Origin: an uncultured Eubacteriales bacterium
GTDB taxonomy: Bacteria > Bacillota_I > Bacilli_A > RF39 > UBA660
Direction of reading: 5' to 3'
NCBI GenBank assembly: GCA_900313345.1
Contig: OMQW01000080.1
Coordinates: 1 to 16,098 of the forward strand
DNA: 16,098 bases
The first letter of the stretch is position 1, and the number at the start of each line of letters is the position of its first letter. Of the stretch, positions 1-6,462 are shown in pieces. Below the pieces are notes generated by a model, which made no database searches, was not told the DNA's origin, and saw only the letters and a program-made list of their open reading frames with translations. The translations under genes were made by a program, and so were the position numbers.

Positions 1-1421
1 CCATCTTCATGACATTCTGGACATAAGTCATCTTTAAGTACTGTATATCCACAATAGTGGCATCTTAAATGATTAGATGATTTATGATAAGTTAGAGTTA
101 TATCACAGTTTGGACATTTATAAGTATATCCGCAGTTTTTACACGATACTACAGTATCATATCCTCTTCTATTTAGCAGTAATATTACTTGTTCTTTTTT
201 AGATAATCTATCATTTATTTCATCTATTAGATCTTTAGAAAAATGTCCTATACTATTTCTTATCGCATAATTCATATCTACTATTTTTACATCTGGAAGA
301 TTCATATTATTAACTCTTTTGGATAGTGTTAATAAATGATATATTCCTTTTAAACTTTTTGCATATGTCTCAAGAGATGGTGTTGCTGAACCAAGAAGTA
401 ATTTAGCATTATTTAATTTTGTTCTTTCTATTGCCATATCAACTGCACTATAGTGAGGGTTTTTATCATCTTGTTTATATGATGTACTATGTTCCTCATC
501 TATGATAATTACACCTATATTTTTTAATGGACAAAATAAGGCACTTCTAGCACCTATTACTATTTTAGCTTCATTTCTATATATTCTTCTATATTCATCA
601 TACTTTTCACCTTCTGAAAGTGCTGAATGAAGGGCTGCTATAATATTACCAAAATGACTTGTAAAACGATTAACCATTTGTGGTGTTAAACTTATTTCTG
701 GAACTAAAACTATTGCTGTTTTACCTTGCTTTAAATAATAATCTATTATTTTCATATATACTTCTGTTTTACCAGAACCAGTTACACCATGTAATAAATA
801 TATAGAATCATTACTATTAATAAATTCATCATAAACTAATTGTTGATCTTCTGTTAAAGTATAATTATATTGTTCTTTATGTAGATACTTTAATCTATAA
901 TGTTCTTTTTTTACTTCAATTAAAATATTATTATTTACTAAATCTTTTATATTTTTATATACTTCAAGTATTTCTTTTCTTGAAATTAAATCTTTATCTT
1001 TAAATAAATTTACTACTTCTTCTTGCTTTTTAGTTAATTTATCTTTAACATTACCTAATTTATAAAAAGTATCATATTTTATATTTACCTTTTTTGTTGT
1101 TTTAGCTTTTAGGGCTTTAGGTAGCATAGTATCATAACATGATATTAAAGTACTATATGTTTTTTCTTTCATCTTTTTACCTAATGTTAATAATTCTTCA
1201 TTTAGATATATTTCTTCATCTAGTATTTCTATAATATCTTTTAAATTATCTAGATTTTCTTCTTTTATTTCTAGTACAATGCCTTCTAATATCATTCTTC
1301 CAAATGGTACTTTAACACACATTCCTACTTTAAGAATATCTTTTAAATTACTTGGAATATTGTAATCAAACTCTTTATCAATATTTCTTGCACTAAGTTC
1401 TACTAATATACCTGCTACCAT
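1..1421 (-). CDS. priA: Primosomal protein N' (PriA), replication-restart helicase, C-terminus cut by window edge
   Basis: PriA is a 3'-to-5' DNA helicase that recognises stalled or repaired forks and reloads the replisome. About 473 N-terminal residues are present out of roughly 730-800; the rest lies beyond base 1. The start is set by a strong AAGGAGG ribosome site just upstream. Residues 1-100 resemble the 3'-DNA-binding domain, with VELSARNIDKEFDYNIP near the N-terminus. Walker A GVTGSGKT is at about 212-219, the Walker B box DEEH at 308-311, and a GSATPS motif near 345. Eight cysteines in CxxC pairs (about 427/430, 436/439, 454/457, 467/470) form the PriA zinc module. These motifs together are diagnostic. 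It follows greA after a terminator and probably has its own weak promoter. Confidence 0.96.
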   Translation of the reverse strand, partial: MVAGILVELSARNIDKEFDYNIPSNLKDILKVGMCVKVPFGRMILEGIVLEIKEENLDNLKDIIEILDEEIYLNEELLTLGKKMKEKTYSTLISCYDTMLPKALKAKTTKKVNIKYDTFYKLGNVKDKLTKKQEEVVNLFKDKDLISRKEILEVYKNIKDLVNNNILIEVKKEHYRLKYLHKEQYNYTLTEDQQLVYDEFINSNDSIYLLHGVTGSGKTEVYMKIIDYYLKQGKTAIVLVPEISLTPQMVNRFTSHFGNIIAALHSALSEGEKYDEYRRIYRNEAKIVIGARSALFCPLKNIGVIIIDEEHSTSYKQDDKNPHYSAVDMAIERTKLNNAKLLLGSATPSLETYAKSLKGIYHLLTLSKRVNNMNLPDVKIVDMNYAIRNSIGHFSKDLIDEINDRLSKKEQVILLLNRRGYDTVVSCKNCGYTYKCPNCDITLTYHKSSNHLRCHYCGYTVLKDDLCPECHED

Positions 1422-1440
1422 AAAGACCTCCTTAAGTAAT

Positions 1441-1446
1441 ATTATA
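1441..1446 (-). promoter_or_regulatory. Possible -10 box for priA
   Basis: A perfect TATAAT lies about 20 bases before the priA start, between the greA terminator and the priA ribosome site. No convincing -35 box is found 16-18 bases upstream and there is no TGn extension. It could be a weak promoter, or chance in AT-rich DNA. Confidence 0.4.
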
Positions 1447-1450
1447 CGAT

Positions 1451-1481
1451 AAAAAAAATAAATAGCATATGCTATTTATTT
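1451..1481 (-). terminator. Intrinsic terminator of greA
   Basis: A perfect inverted repeat (AATAGCATATGCTATT plus flanking A/T pairs, about 1456-1481) is followed on the minus strand by eight T residues (1451-1458). The greA stop codon TAA (1476-1478) lies inside the stem. The stem has few G:C pairs, so efficiency may be partial. Confidence 0.75.
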
Positions 1482-1952
1482 AATTTCAGTTATTTCTACG
1501 TCGTATGATCCATTAGGACTTTCTACTGAAACAATGTCTCCTACTTTGTGATTTAAAATTGCCTTAGCGATTGGTGATTCATTAGATATTTTACAATCAT
1601 CAGGATTAGCTTCTTGGCTACCTACAATTTTATATTCTTCTTCATCATCATCATCTACATATTTGATTGAAACTGTACTACCAAGTCCTACTTCATCTTT
1701 TGAAGTTTCTTTGATAATTTCTACATTCTCAAGCATTTTTTCAATTGTTTTAATACGACCTTCTATTTGAGCTTGTTCATTTCTTGCTGCATCATAGTCA
1801 GCATTTTCTGATAAGTCTCCTAAGCTTCTAGCTTCTTTTATTGAAATAATATTAGCAGGACGTTTAACATTAATTAAATCATCTAATTCTGCTTTTAATT
1901 CTTTTAGTCCTTCTTCAGTTAAATATACAACATTTTCTTTTTTTGTTGCCAT
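1476..1952 (-). CDS. greA: Transcription elongation factor GreA
   Basis: GreA rescues backtracked RNA polymerase by stimulating cleavage of the nascent transcript through the secondary channel. The 158-residue product matches the usual length of about 157. Residues 10-78 form the coiled-coil N-terminal domain with the catalytic-loop signature GDLSENADYDAARNEQ (45-60), whose acidic residues coordinate magnesium. Residues 83-158 are the FKBP-like C-terminal domain, with ISNESPIAKAILNHKVGD near the end. An acidic run (DDDDEEE, 100-106) sits in the C-terminal domain. The start is set by AGGTGG five bases upstream; the 26 codons of open frame before it begin with a TTG that is the promoter's -35 box, so they are not translated. 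It lies downstream of the TrhP-type U32 genes, as in Bacillus. Confidence 0.97.
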   Translation of the reverse strand: MATKKENVVYLTEEGLKELKAELDDLINVKRPANIISIKEARSLGDLSENADYDAARNEQAQIEGRIKTIEKMLENVEIIKETSKDEVGLGSTVSIKYVDDDDEEEYKIVGSQEANPDDCKISNESPIAKAILNHKVGDIVSVESPNGSYDVEITEIK

Positions 1953-2001
1953 TTTTTCCACCTCATTTATTTCTTTATATGTATTTAACATAACTTGCTT
2001 A

Positions 2002-2030
2002 ATTATAACATATTTTGTTATTTTTTGCAA
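2002..2030 (-). promoter_or_regulatory. Sigma-A-type promoter of greA
   Basis: The -35 box is TTGCAA (2025-2030), the spacer is 17 bases, and the -10 box is TATAAT (2002-2007) preceded by TGT, an extended -10. The start point is predicted near 1995, giving a leader of about 43 bases. The -35 box begins four bases past the stop of the upstream gene. No terminator is seen between them, so greA can also receive readthrough. Confidence 0.88.
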
Positions 2031-2033
2031 GGA

Positions 2034-3158
2034 TTATAAAGATTTAAGAATATTCTCCTTTAACATTTCATCAGTCATACCTGCAATAAAATCTATTACT
2101 TTACGTTTATTACTAGTATTTTTAATATATTCTTCTACTTGTTTATTTAAAAATATTTGGTATATAAGACTATCTTTATTATTATGTTCTAAGTCTTCTA
2201 AATATTTTTTATATACTATATTCATTCCATTTCTATAATATTCCATATCTTTTTCACTCATAGATTTACTATAGATATTATCATAATTAAATTTCTTTAA
2301 TTTAAATAAAGCATTAAATACTTTTTCACTCATTTTAATATAAGGTTTATCTAAAGAATTTTCTATTATATCAGTTGTTATAGTATTTATTATTTCCCTA
2401 TTAGATGTTCCTAGAACATCACTTATTTCTTTTGGAATATCTTCTCTTTTAAATAATCCTAAATTAATAGAATCTTCTATATCACGACCTACGTATGCTA
2501 TTACATCGGATATTCTAACTACACAACCTTCTAAAGTCATTGGAGAGTGTTTTGATTCACTCTTTAAATCTTTATAACTATTATTAAACTCTCTTAATAC
2601 TTCATTTGTATCTTTTTCTTCAGGTTTATAAATATTTTCTACTATTTCACCATTATGACACATAATACCATCTAGTACTTCAATAGAAAGATTTAATCCT
2701 TTACCATTATTTTCAACATACATATAGTGTCTTACGCTTTGGATATTGTGTGCAAATGTTTCATTTAATTCTCTTAGTGATATTTCATTTAAAACACTTT
2801 CACCAAAATGTCCTAGTGGAGTATGTCCTATATCATGGCCTAAAGCGATAGCTTCTATTAAATCAGTATTTAATCTTAAACTTCTACCTATAGTTCTTGC
2901 TATTTTGCTTACAAATTGTACATGTACTATTCTTTTTGATATATGATCATTTTCTTTAAAACTATATACTTGGGTTTTATCTATATATCTTGTATATGAT
3001 AAAGCATGAATTATTCTATCAGCATCTCTTGCAAATGGTGTTCTAATATCAGATTGTTCTTCTTTAATTCTATGATAATCTAAACTTTTTCTAGCATACT
3101 TTGATAATATATTATCTATTAATAAATAATTATTTCTAGCTTCTTCTATACTATTCAT
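2034..3158 (-). CDS. HD-domain phosphohydrolase of the dGTP triphosphohydrolase (Dgt-like) family
   Basis: Enzymes of this family remove triphosphate from dGTP or other dNTPs, and some are broad nucleotide phosphohydrolases. The 374-residue product shows the metal-binding HD set: H79 in RIVHVQFVSKIAR, H108-D109 in GHDIGHTPLGHFGE, and D218 in RISDVIAYVGRD. The N-terminal SDIRTPFARDADRIIH (36-51) matches the family's entry motif. The ATG overlaps the end of the upstream U32 gene by eight bases (ATGAATAG), implying translational coupling; the ribosome site is a weak AGAAG. It occupies the position between the U32 pair and greA that udk holds in Bacillus subtilis. Substrate preference cannot be read from the sequence. 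Confidence 0.88.
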   Translation of the reverse strand: MNSIEEARNNYLLIDNILSKYARKSLDYHRIKEEQSDIRTPFARDADRIIHALSYTRYIDKTQVYSFKENDHISKRIVHVQFVSKIARTIGRSLRLNTDLIEAIALGHDIGHTPLGHFGESVLNEISLRELNETFAHNIQSVRHYMYVENNGKGLNLSIEVLDGIMCHNGEIVENIYKPEEKDTNEVLREFNNSYKDLKSESKHSPMTLEGCVVRISDVIAYVGRDIEDSINLGLFKREDIPKEISDVLGTSNREIINTITTDIIENSLDKPYIKMSEKVFNALFKLKKFNYDNIYSKSMSEKDMEYYRNGMNIVYKKYLEDLEHNNKDSLIYQIFLNKQVEEYIKNTSNKRKVIDFIAGMTDEMLKENILKSL

Positions 3159-4323
3159 ATTTAATCTTCTTTCTTATCATTGAGAACTTAGGTAATTCAT
3201 TAGGATATTCTAATCCAAGTATTTCTTCAGGATGTCTTGCAACATCTACTATACCATCTGCAGTATAAATATCACCTATTACATAGTCATATACTTTTCC
3301 ATCTGGTGTAAATATTTCTACTTCATCACCTTTAGTAAAGTAATTCTTTTCTGATACTATTAGTTTTCCATCTTCATAACCATTTACTAGTGCTAGAAAA
3401 TCTTGATTTGATATTTCTTGTCTTCCAGTAAAATATTCATCAGTGTAATCAGTATCACCTTTAAAGTACTGAGTAGATGTATCTCTATTTGCTACTCTAT
3501 CTAACACTTTTACTTCTTTATCCATTATTTCATCTGTTAATGTTCCATTATAATAGTTATCTATTAATTTTCTGTATGATCCTATTACTGTTGCTAAATA
3601 ATAAATAGAACGCATTCTTCCCTCTATTTTCATACTTGTAACACCAATTTCTATTAAGTCTTTAATATTTCTTGCAAGTGATAAATCTTTTGTTGCCATA
3701 GTAAAATCTTCATTATCTGTTTTAAAGGCAAAACGACAAACTTGAGCACATCCTCCACGGTTAGCATCACGATTAGTTGCATAACTTGACAAGGCACATC
3801 TTCCACTAAAACATGTACACATAGCTCCTTGGGCAAATACTTCTATATCAATATTAGTATTATCTATTATTTCTTTTATTTCTTCTTTAGAAAGTTCTCT
3901 TGCTAGAACTACTCTGTCAATATTTTCATTTTCAAAATATTTAACTGTCATTAAATTAGTTGTTGAATTTTGTGTTGATAAGTGCACTTCTACATTTTTA
4001 AAGTTTTCTTTTATATAACTTATAATAAAAGGATCACTTACAATAAAAGCATCTACTCCTGCTTCTACACATTCTTTAATATATTCTTTAACGCCTTCCA
4101 TGTCTTCGTTATGAAAAACTATATTAATTGTTTGATGAACTTTTTTTCCTAATGAATGAGCGAAAGCACATCCTTCTTTTAATTCATCTAGTGTAAAGTT
4201 TTTTGCGTTAGCTCGAAGTGAATATCTATCACCACCTAGATATACAGCATCTGCACCATATAATAAATTTATTTTTAATCTTTCTAAATCTCCTGCTGGA
4301 GCGAGTAATTCTATCTTTTTCAT
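3151..4323 (-). CDS. trhP2: U32-family protein, TrhP2-like (tRNA 5-hydroxyuridine synthesis)
   Basis: This is annotated as a U32 peptidase by family, but members next to greA in Bacillus (YrrO/TrhP2) are needed for prephenate-dependent hydroxylation of uridine 34 in tRNA. The 390-residue product starts with IELLAPAGDLERLK and a TIM-barrel-like region. It carries the U32 signature EVFAQGAMCTCFSGRCALS (161-179) followed by GGCAQVC (190-196). C169 or C171, C176, C192 and C196 are the likely iron-sulfur ligands. The C-terminal 100 residues form a small beta-rich domain. Its ATG overlaps the TGA of the preceding U32 gene (ATGA), so the two are translationally coupled. The subfamily is assigned from length, pairing and context; a generic U32 role is the alternative. 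Confidence 0.85.
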   Translation of the reverse strand: MKKIELLAPAGDLERLKINLLYGADAVYLGGDRYSLRANAKNFTLDELKEGCAFAHSLGKKVHQTINIVFHNEDMEGVKEYIKECVEAGVDAFIVSDPFIISYIKENFKNVEVHLSTQNSTTNLMTVKYFENENIDRVVLARELSKEEIKEIIDNTNIDIEVFAQGAMCTCFSGRCALSSYATNRDANRGGCAQVCRFAFKTDNEDFTMATKDLSLARNIKDLIEIGVTSMKIEGRMRSIYYLATVIGSYRKLIDNYYNGTLTDEIMDKEVKVLDRVANRDTSTQYFKGDTDYTDEYFTGRQEISNQDFLALVNGYEDGKLIVSEKNYFTKGDEVEIFTPDGKVYDYVIGDIYTADGIVDVARHPEEILGLEYPNELPKFSMIRKKIKYE

Positions 4324-5165
4324 TTCTTATTCACCCTATAAATAGTCTTTCTATAAGAAAATCCAGTATTTCTACCTAAAAGATTATATACTTCTTCAAT
4401 AGATGTATTATTTTCTATATTACTTTTAATTAAATCTAAAGATTTATAGAAATTATTACTATCTATTCCATCTTCAATAAATACTAAATATGGAAAATTA
4501 TTTTCTTTTAGTTTTTCTAAACATTTAATATTATTTAATATTTTATTATATTTAAAAGTAGTTCCGTACTTATCTTCTTCTACTAGATATTCTTCATTTG
4601 TTACTTTTTCAGTTACTACTAATTTTTCTTTATACTCTTTATTATGTGCCTTACTATAATTAGTTAATAGTCTTCTATAGGAGTCTGCAATTACTGGTAA
4701 TGCTACCATAGTAATCATCGGAATTATTTTAGACCTTTTAAGTATTTCTAAATCTTCTTCTAATGTTATTTCATTAGAAAGATATGCGTACTTAACTCCT
4801 TTAGAATAATAATAGTTACATGTTTCATAATTAGTTACCATATGATTAGCATTCCAAACTAAATCAGTTTTTAAGTTTAGTTCTTTCTTTAATTCTAGAA
4901 TACTTATATCATAATAGAATATTCCTTTAATATTTAGTTTTTCTATTTCTAAAAGAATATTTTTTAGACTTTCTAAATCATTATTCATAATCATTCTATT
5001 AATAACTATAAATATTTCTTTATTATATTTTTCTTTTATACTTTTAATCTCTTCCAAATTAAAATAAGTGTTGTAATTAACACTATAATCTTTAAGTGGA
5101 AGTATTATTCCATCATAATTATTTAATTTATCATTAAACTCTAATGGTTTTATAAGCATTTTCAT
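4320..5165 (-). CDS. trhP1: U32-like partner protein, TrhP1-like
   Basis: This 281-residue protein is a shorter, cysteine-cluster-free relative of the U32 family. The line MVALPVIADSYRRLLTNYS (about residues 153-171) aligns with the stretch that carries the cysteine motif in full-length members; only two scattered cysteines remain. Bacillus YrrN (TrhP1, about 309 residues) has the same relation to YrrO (TrhP2), and both are needed for 5-hydroxyuridine in tRNA, so this is probably a non-catalytic partner. The start at 5165 has GGTGAT nearby; an ATG two codons later is possible. The stop TGA overlaps the ATG of the next gene. Two TAAAAT boxes (5185-5190, 5195-5200) are possible but unsupported promoter elements. 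Confidence 0.72.
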   Translation of the reverse strand: MKMLIKPLEFNDKLNNYDGIILPLKDYSVNYNTYFNLEEIKSIKEKYNKEIFIVINRMIMNNDLESLKNILLEIEKLNIKGIFYYDISILELKKELNLKTDLVWNANHMVTNYETCNYYYSKGVKYAYLSNEITLEEDLEILKRSKIIPMITMVALPVIADSYRRLLTNYSKAHNKEYKEKLVVTEKVTNEEYLVEEDKYGTTFKYNKILNNIKCLEKLKENNFPYLVFIEDGIDSNNFYKSLDLIKSNIENNTSIEEVYNLLGRNTGFSYRKTIYRVNKK

Positions 5166-5202
5166 ATTAAATCACCACGCATATATTTTACATTATTTTA
5201 GC

Positions 5203-5235
5203 AAAAAAATAAAGAGTAGATTTCTACTCTTTATT
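5203..5235 (-). terminator. Strong intrinsic terminator after the discoidin pseudogene
   Basis: A 12-bp stem (5208-5219 with 5224-5235, core AAAGAGTAG/CTACTCTTT) and a 4-base loop are followed by seven T residues on the minus strand. The stem covers the end of the pseudogene frame, whose stop is at 5234-5236. It isolates the U32 operon from upstream transcription. Confidence 0.9.
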
Positions 5236-5886
5236 AATCAAGAACATATATTTTCATTTCACCTACTGCAGTATAGTCTCCTGAAAAACTGTTTTTAAAT
5301 GTTAATCTCCAATATTTTTCATTAGATGATTTATCAAGAATTATGTCATGCCATACATAATTTGAACTATCTATTTTTCCGTCAAATACCATATCAAAGT
5401 TAATATTATCATTTGAAGATTCAACTAAAATGTCTTTTGGGAGTCTAGCTGATAAATTCTCACCTTGTGGATATAATGAAAACATAATTATATTTTTTTA
5501 TCACTAAATTCTAAATTAATTATTTATGGATTAGTTATATCTTTTGAACACCATGATGCATTATTAGAAAGAAGTACATTTTCAAACATTCTATAGTATG
5601 TCCATCCAGTATTATCAGTTCCATATTGATTCCAAAAACTAGTACCTGATAACTTAAGAAAGTCCTCTTCATTTTTAGTCATATGATTTATATCTAATTG
5701 TTTTATAGAACCACTTGTTTTATTATTTGATTTTAAATCATTTACTGCTCCTTCTACATTTTTTACTTTCCAGTTAGTATCTTTAGGTTTAAAACTAATT
5801 TCTTTTGCTGAATATCATACTGCAATTACACCTAAAAAAGACGTAATTATTATTCCAGTTATTAATCCATAAATGTATTTTTTCAT
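5234..5886 (-). pseudogene. Decayed exported protein with an F5/8-type C (discoidin-like) domain
   Basis: Reading from ATG 5886 (ribosome site AGAGGTA) gives a hydrophobic N-terminus, then the motif YSAKEISFKPKDTNWKVKNV that matches the neighbouring upstream gene. Next come a linker and the start of a discoidin-type domain (GWTYYRMFENV...NNASWCSKDITNP). The frame is broken by TGA at codon 24 (5815-5817), TAA at codon 121 (5524-5526), and loss of frame at an A7 run (5493-5499). Adding one base there joins INLEFSDKK to the open frame from 5485. That part reads ILVESSNDNINF and NEKYWRLTF, typical F5/8 strands that bind carbohydrate or other surface ligands. The 83-codon frame at 5234-5485 is therefore the tail of this gene, not a separate one. 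It was probably a cell-surface binding protein in an operon with the gene at 5897. Confidence 0.8.
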
Positions 5887-5896
5887 GTTTTACCTC

Positions 5897-6388
5897 TTAT
5901 TTATTAATTTTTTTCATTAAATATATTGCTACTGCTCCAAACGAATCTTGTCTTTTAATATTTAATTTATTTTTTTCAGTCCATGTTATAGTTTGTGTCC
6001 TATTATTATTATCCTTTATATATTGATCCATGTTTACGGAATCACCAACTTTATTTAAAAAAGCATTTATTCTTTCATTTTCATCCAATTCATAGTCATA
6101 TCCTATTCCACTAACAGGATAATTTGCTGTAATAAAAATCTTATCACAATCAGGTATTGTAATGTCCTTAGTTTGATCAGTTTCATATGTTTTTGTAACT
6201 TTATAAGAATAATTAGAACTATAAAGATCATTGATTGCTTCTTCTACATTGTTTGCTTTCCAATTAGCATCCTTGGATTTAAAGTTTATTTCTTTAGCAT
6301 TATAAGAATATGCATAAACACTTATTGTGCTAAAGATAATTCCACCTAATATGAATGTTAGTTTTGAATTTTTTAATATATTATTCAT
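5897..6388 (-). CDS. Small exported or membrane-anchored protein, family not named
   Basis: The 163-residue product has a hydrophobic segment at residues 9-27 that would act as a signal peptide or anchor. The motif YNAKEINF, then NWKANNVEEAINDLY, follows (about 29-56), and a soluble domain of about 105 residues completes it. The motif recurs in the adjacent pseudogene, so the two are paralogues over the first 60 residues with different C-terminal domains. Such an N-terminal module looks like an export or display region carrying variable heads. The ribosome site is poor and upstream spacing is tight. No catalytic motif is visible and the function is unknown. It is intact, unlike its downstream neighbour, whose start lies only 10 bases past this stop codon. 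Confidence 0.75.
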   Translation of the reverse strand: MNNILKNSKLTFILGGIIFSTISVYAYSYNAKEINFKSKDANWKANNVEEAINDLYSSNYSYKVTKTYETDQTKDITIPDCDKIFITANYPVSGIGYDYELDENERINAFLNKVGDSVNMDQYIKDNNNRTQTITWTEKNKLNIKRQDSFGAVAIYLMKKINK

Positions 6389-6412
6389 ACATATACTCTA
6401 CTTTCTATTTAC

Positions 6413-6441
6413 ATTTTATCACAAAAATCGATAAATAAAAA
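6413..6441 (-). promoter_or_regulatory. Possible extended -10 promoter for the small exported protein
   Basis: TAAAAT (6413-6418) is preceded by TGA, giving an extended -10. The only -35 candidate at 17 bases is TTTTTA (6436-6441), inside the T tract of the ileS terminator. This is weak, but it is the best candidate in the 60-base gap. Confidence 0.4.
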
Positions 6442-6462
6442 GATTATCTTATGATAATCTTT
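6437..6462 (-). terminator. Intrinsic terminator of ileS
   Basis: A perfect 10-bp stem, AAAGATTATC/GATAATCTTT, with a TTAT loop spans 6439-6462 and runs into a T-rich tract on the minus strand. The ileS stop codon (6449-6451) lies in the loop, so the last ileS codons form one arm of the hairpin. Confidence 0.85.

Noticed and set aside
1953..2030. N-terminal extension of GreA
   Set aside because: It begins at the -35 box of the greA promoter and includes the -10. GreA homologues start at MATKKE-like sequence, with the ribosome site just before ATG 1952.
5234..5485. Separate 83-residue gene
   Set aside because: Its first residues continue a discoidin-type domain begun upstream in another frame, and it has no ribosome site. 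It is the tail of the pseudogene.
5815..5817. In-frame TGA in the discoidin gene as evidence for TGA = Trp (Mollicute code)
   Set aside because: All long genes here, including ileS with many TGG Trp codons, run uninterrupted without TGA, and the same gene carries a TAA and a frameshift, so this is decay rather than recoding. The trhP1-like gene also ends in TGA, although readthrough there would add only three codons.
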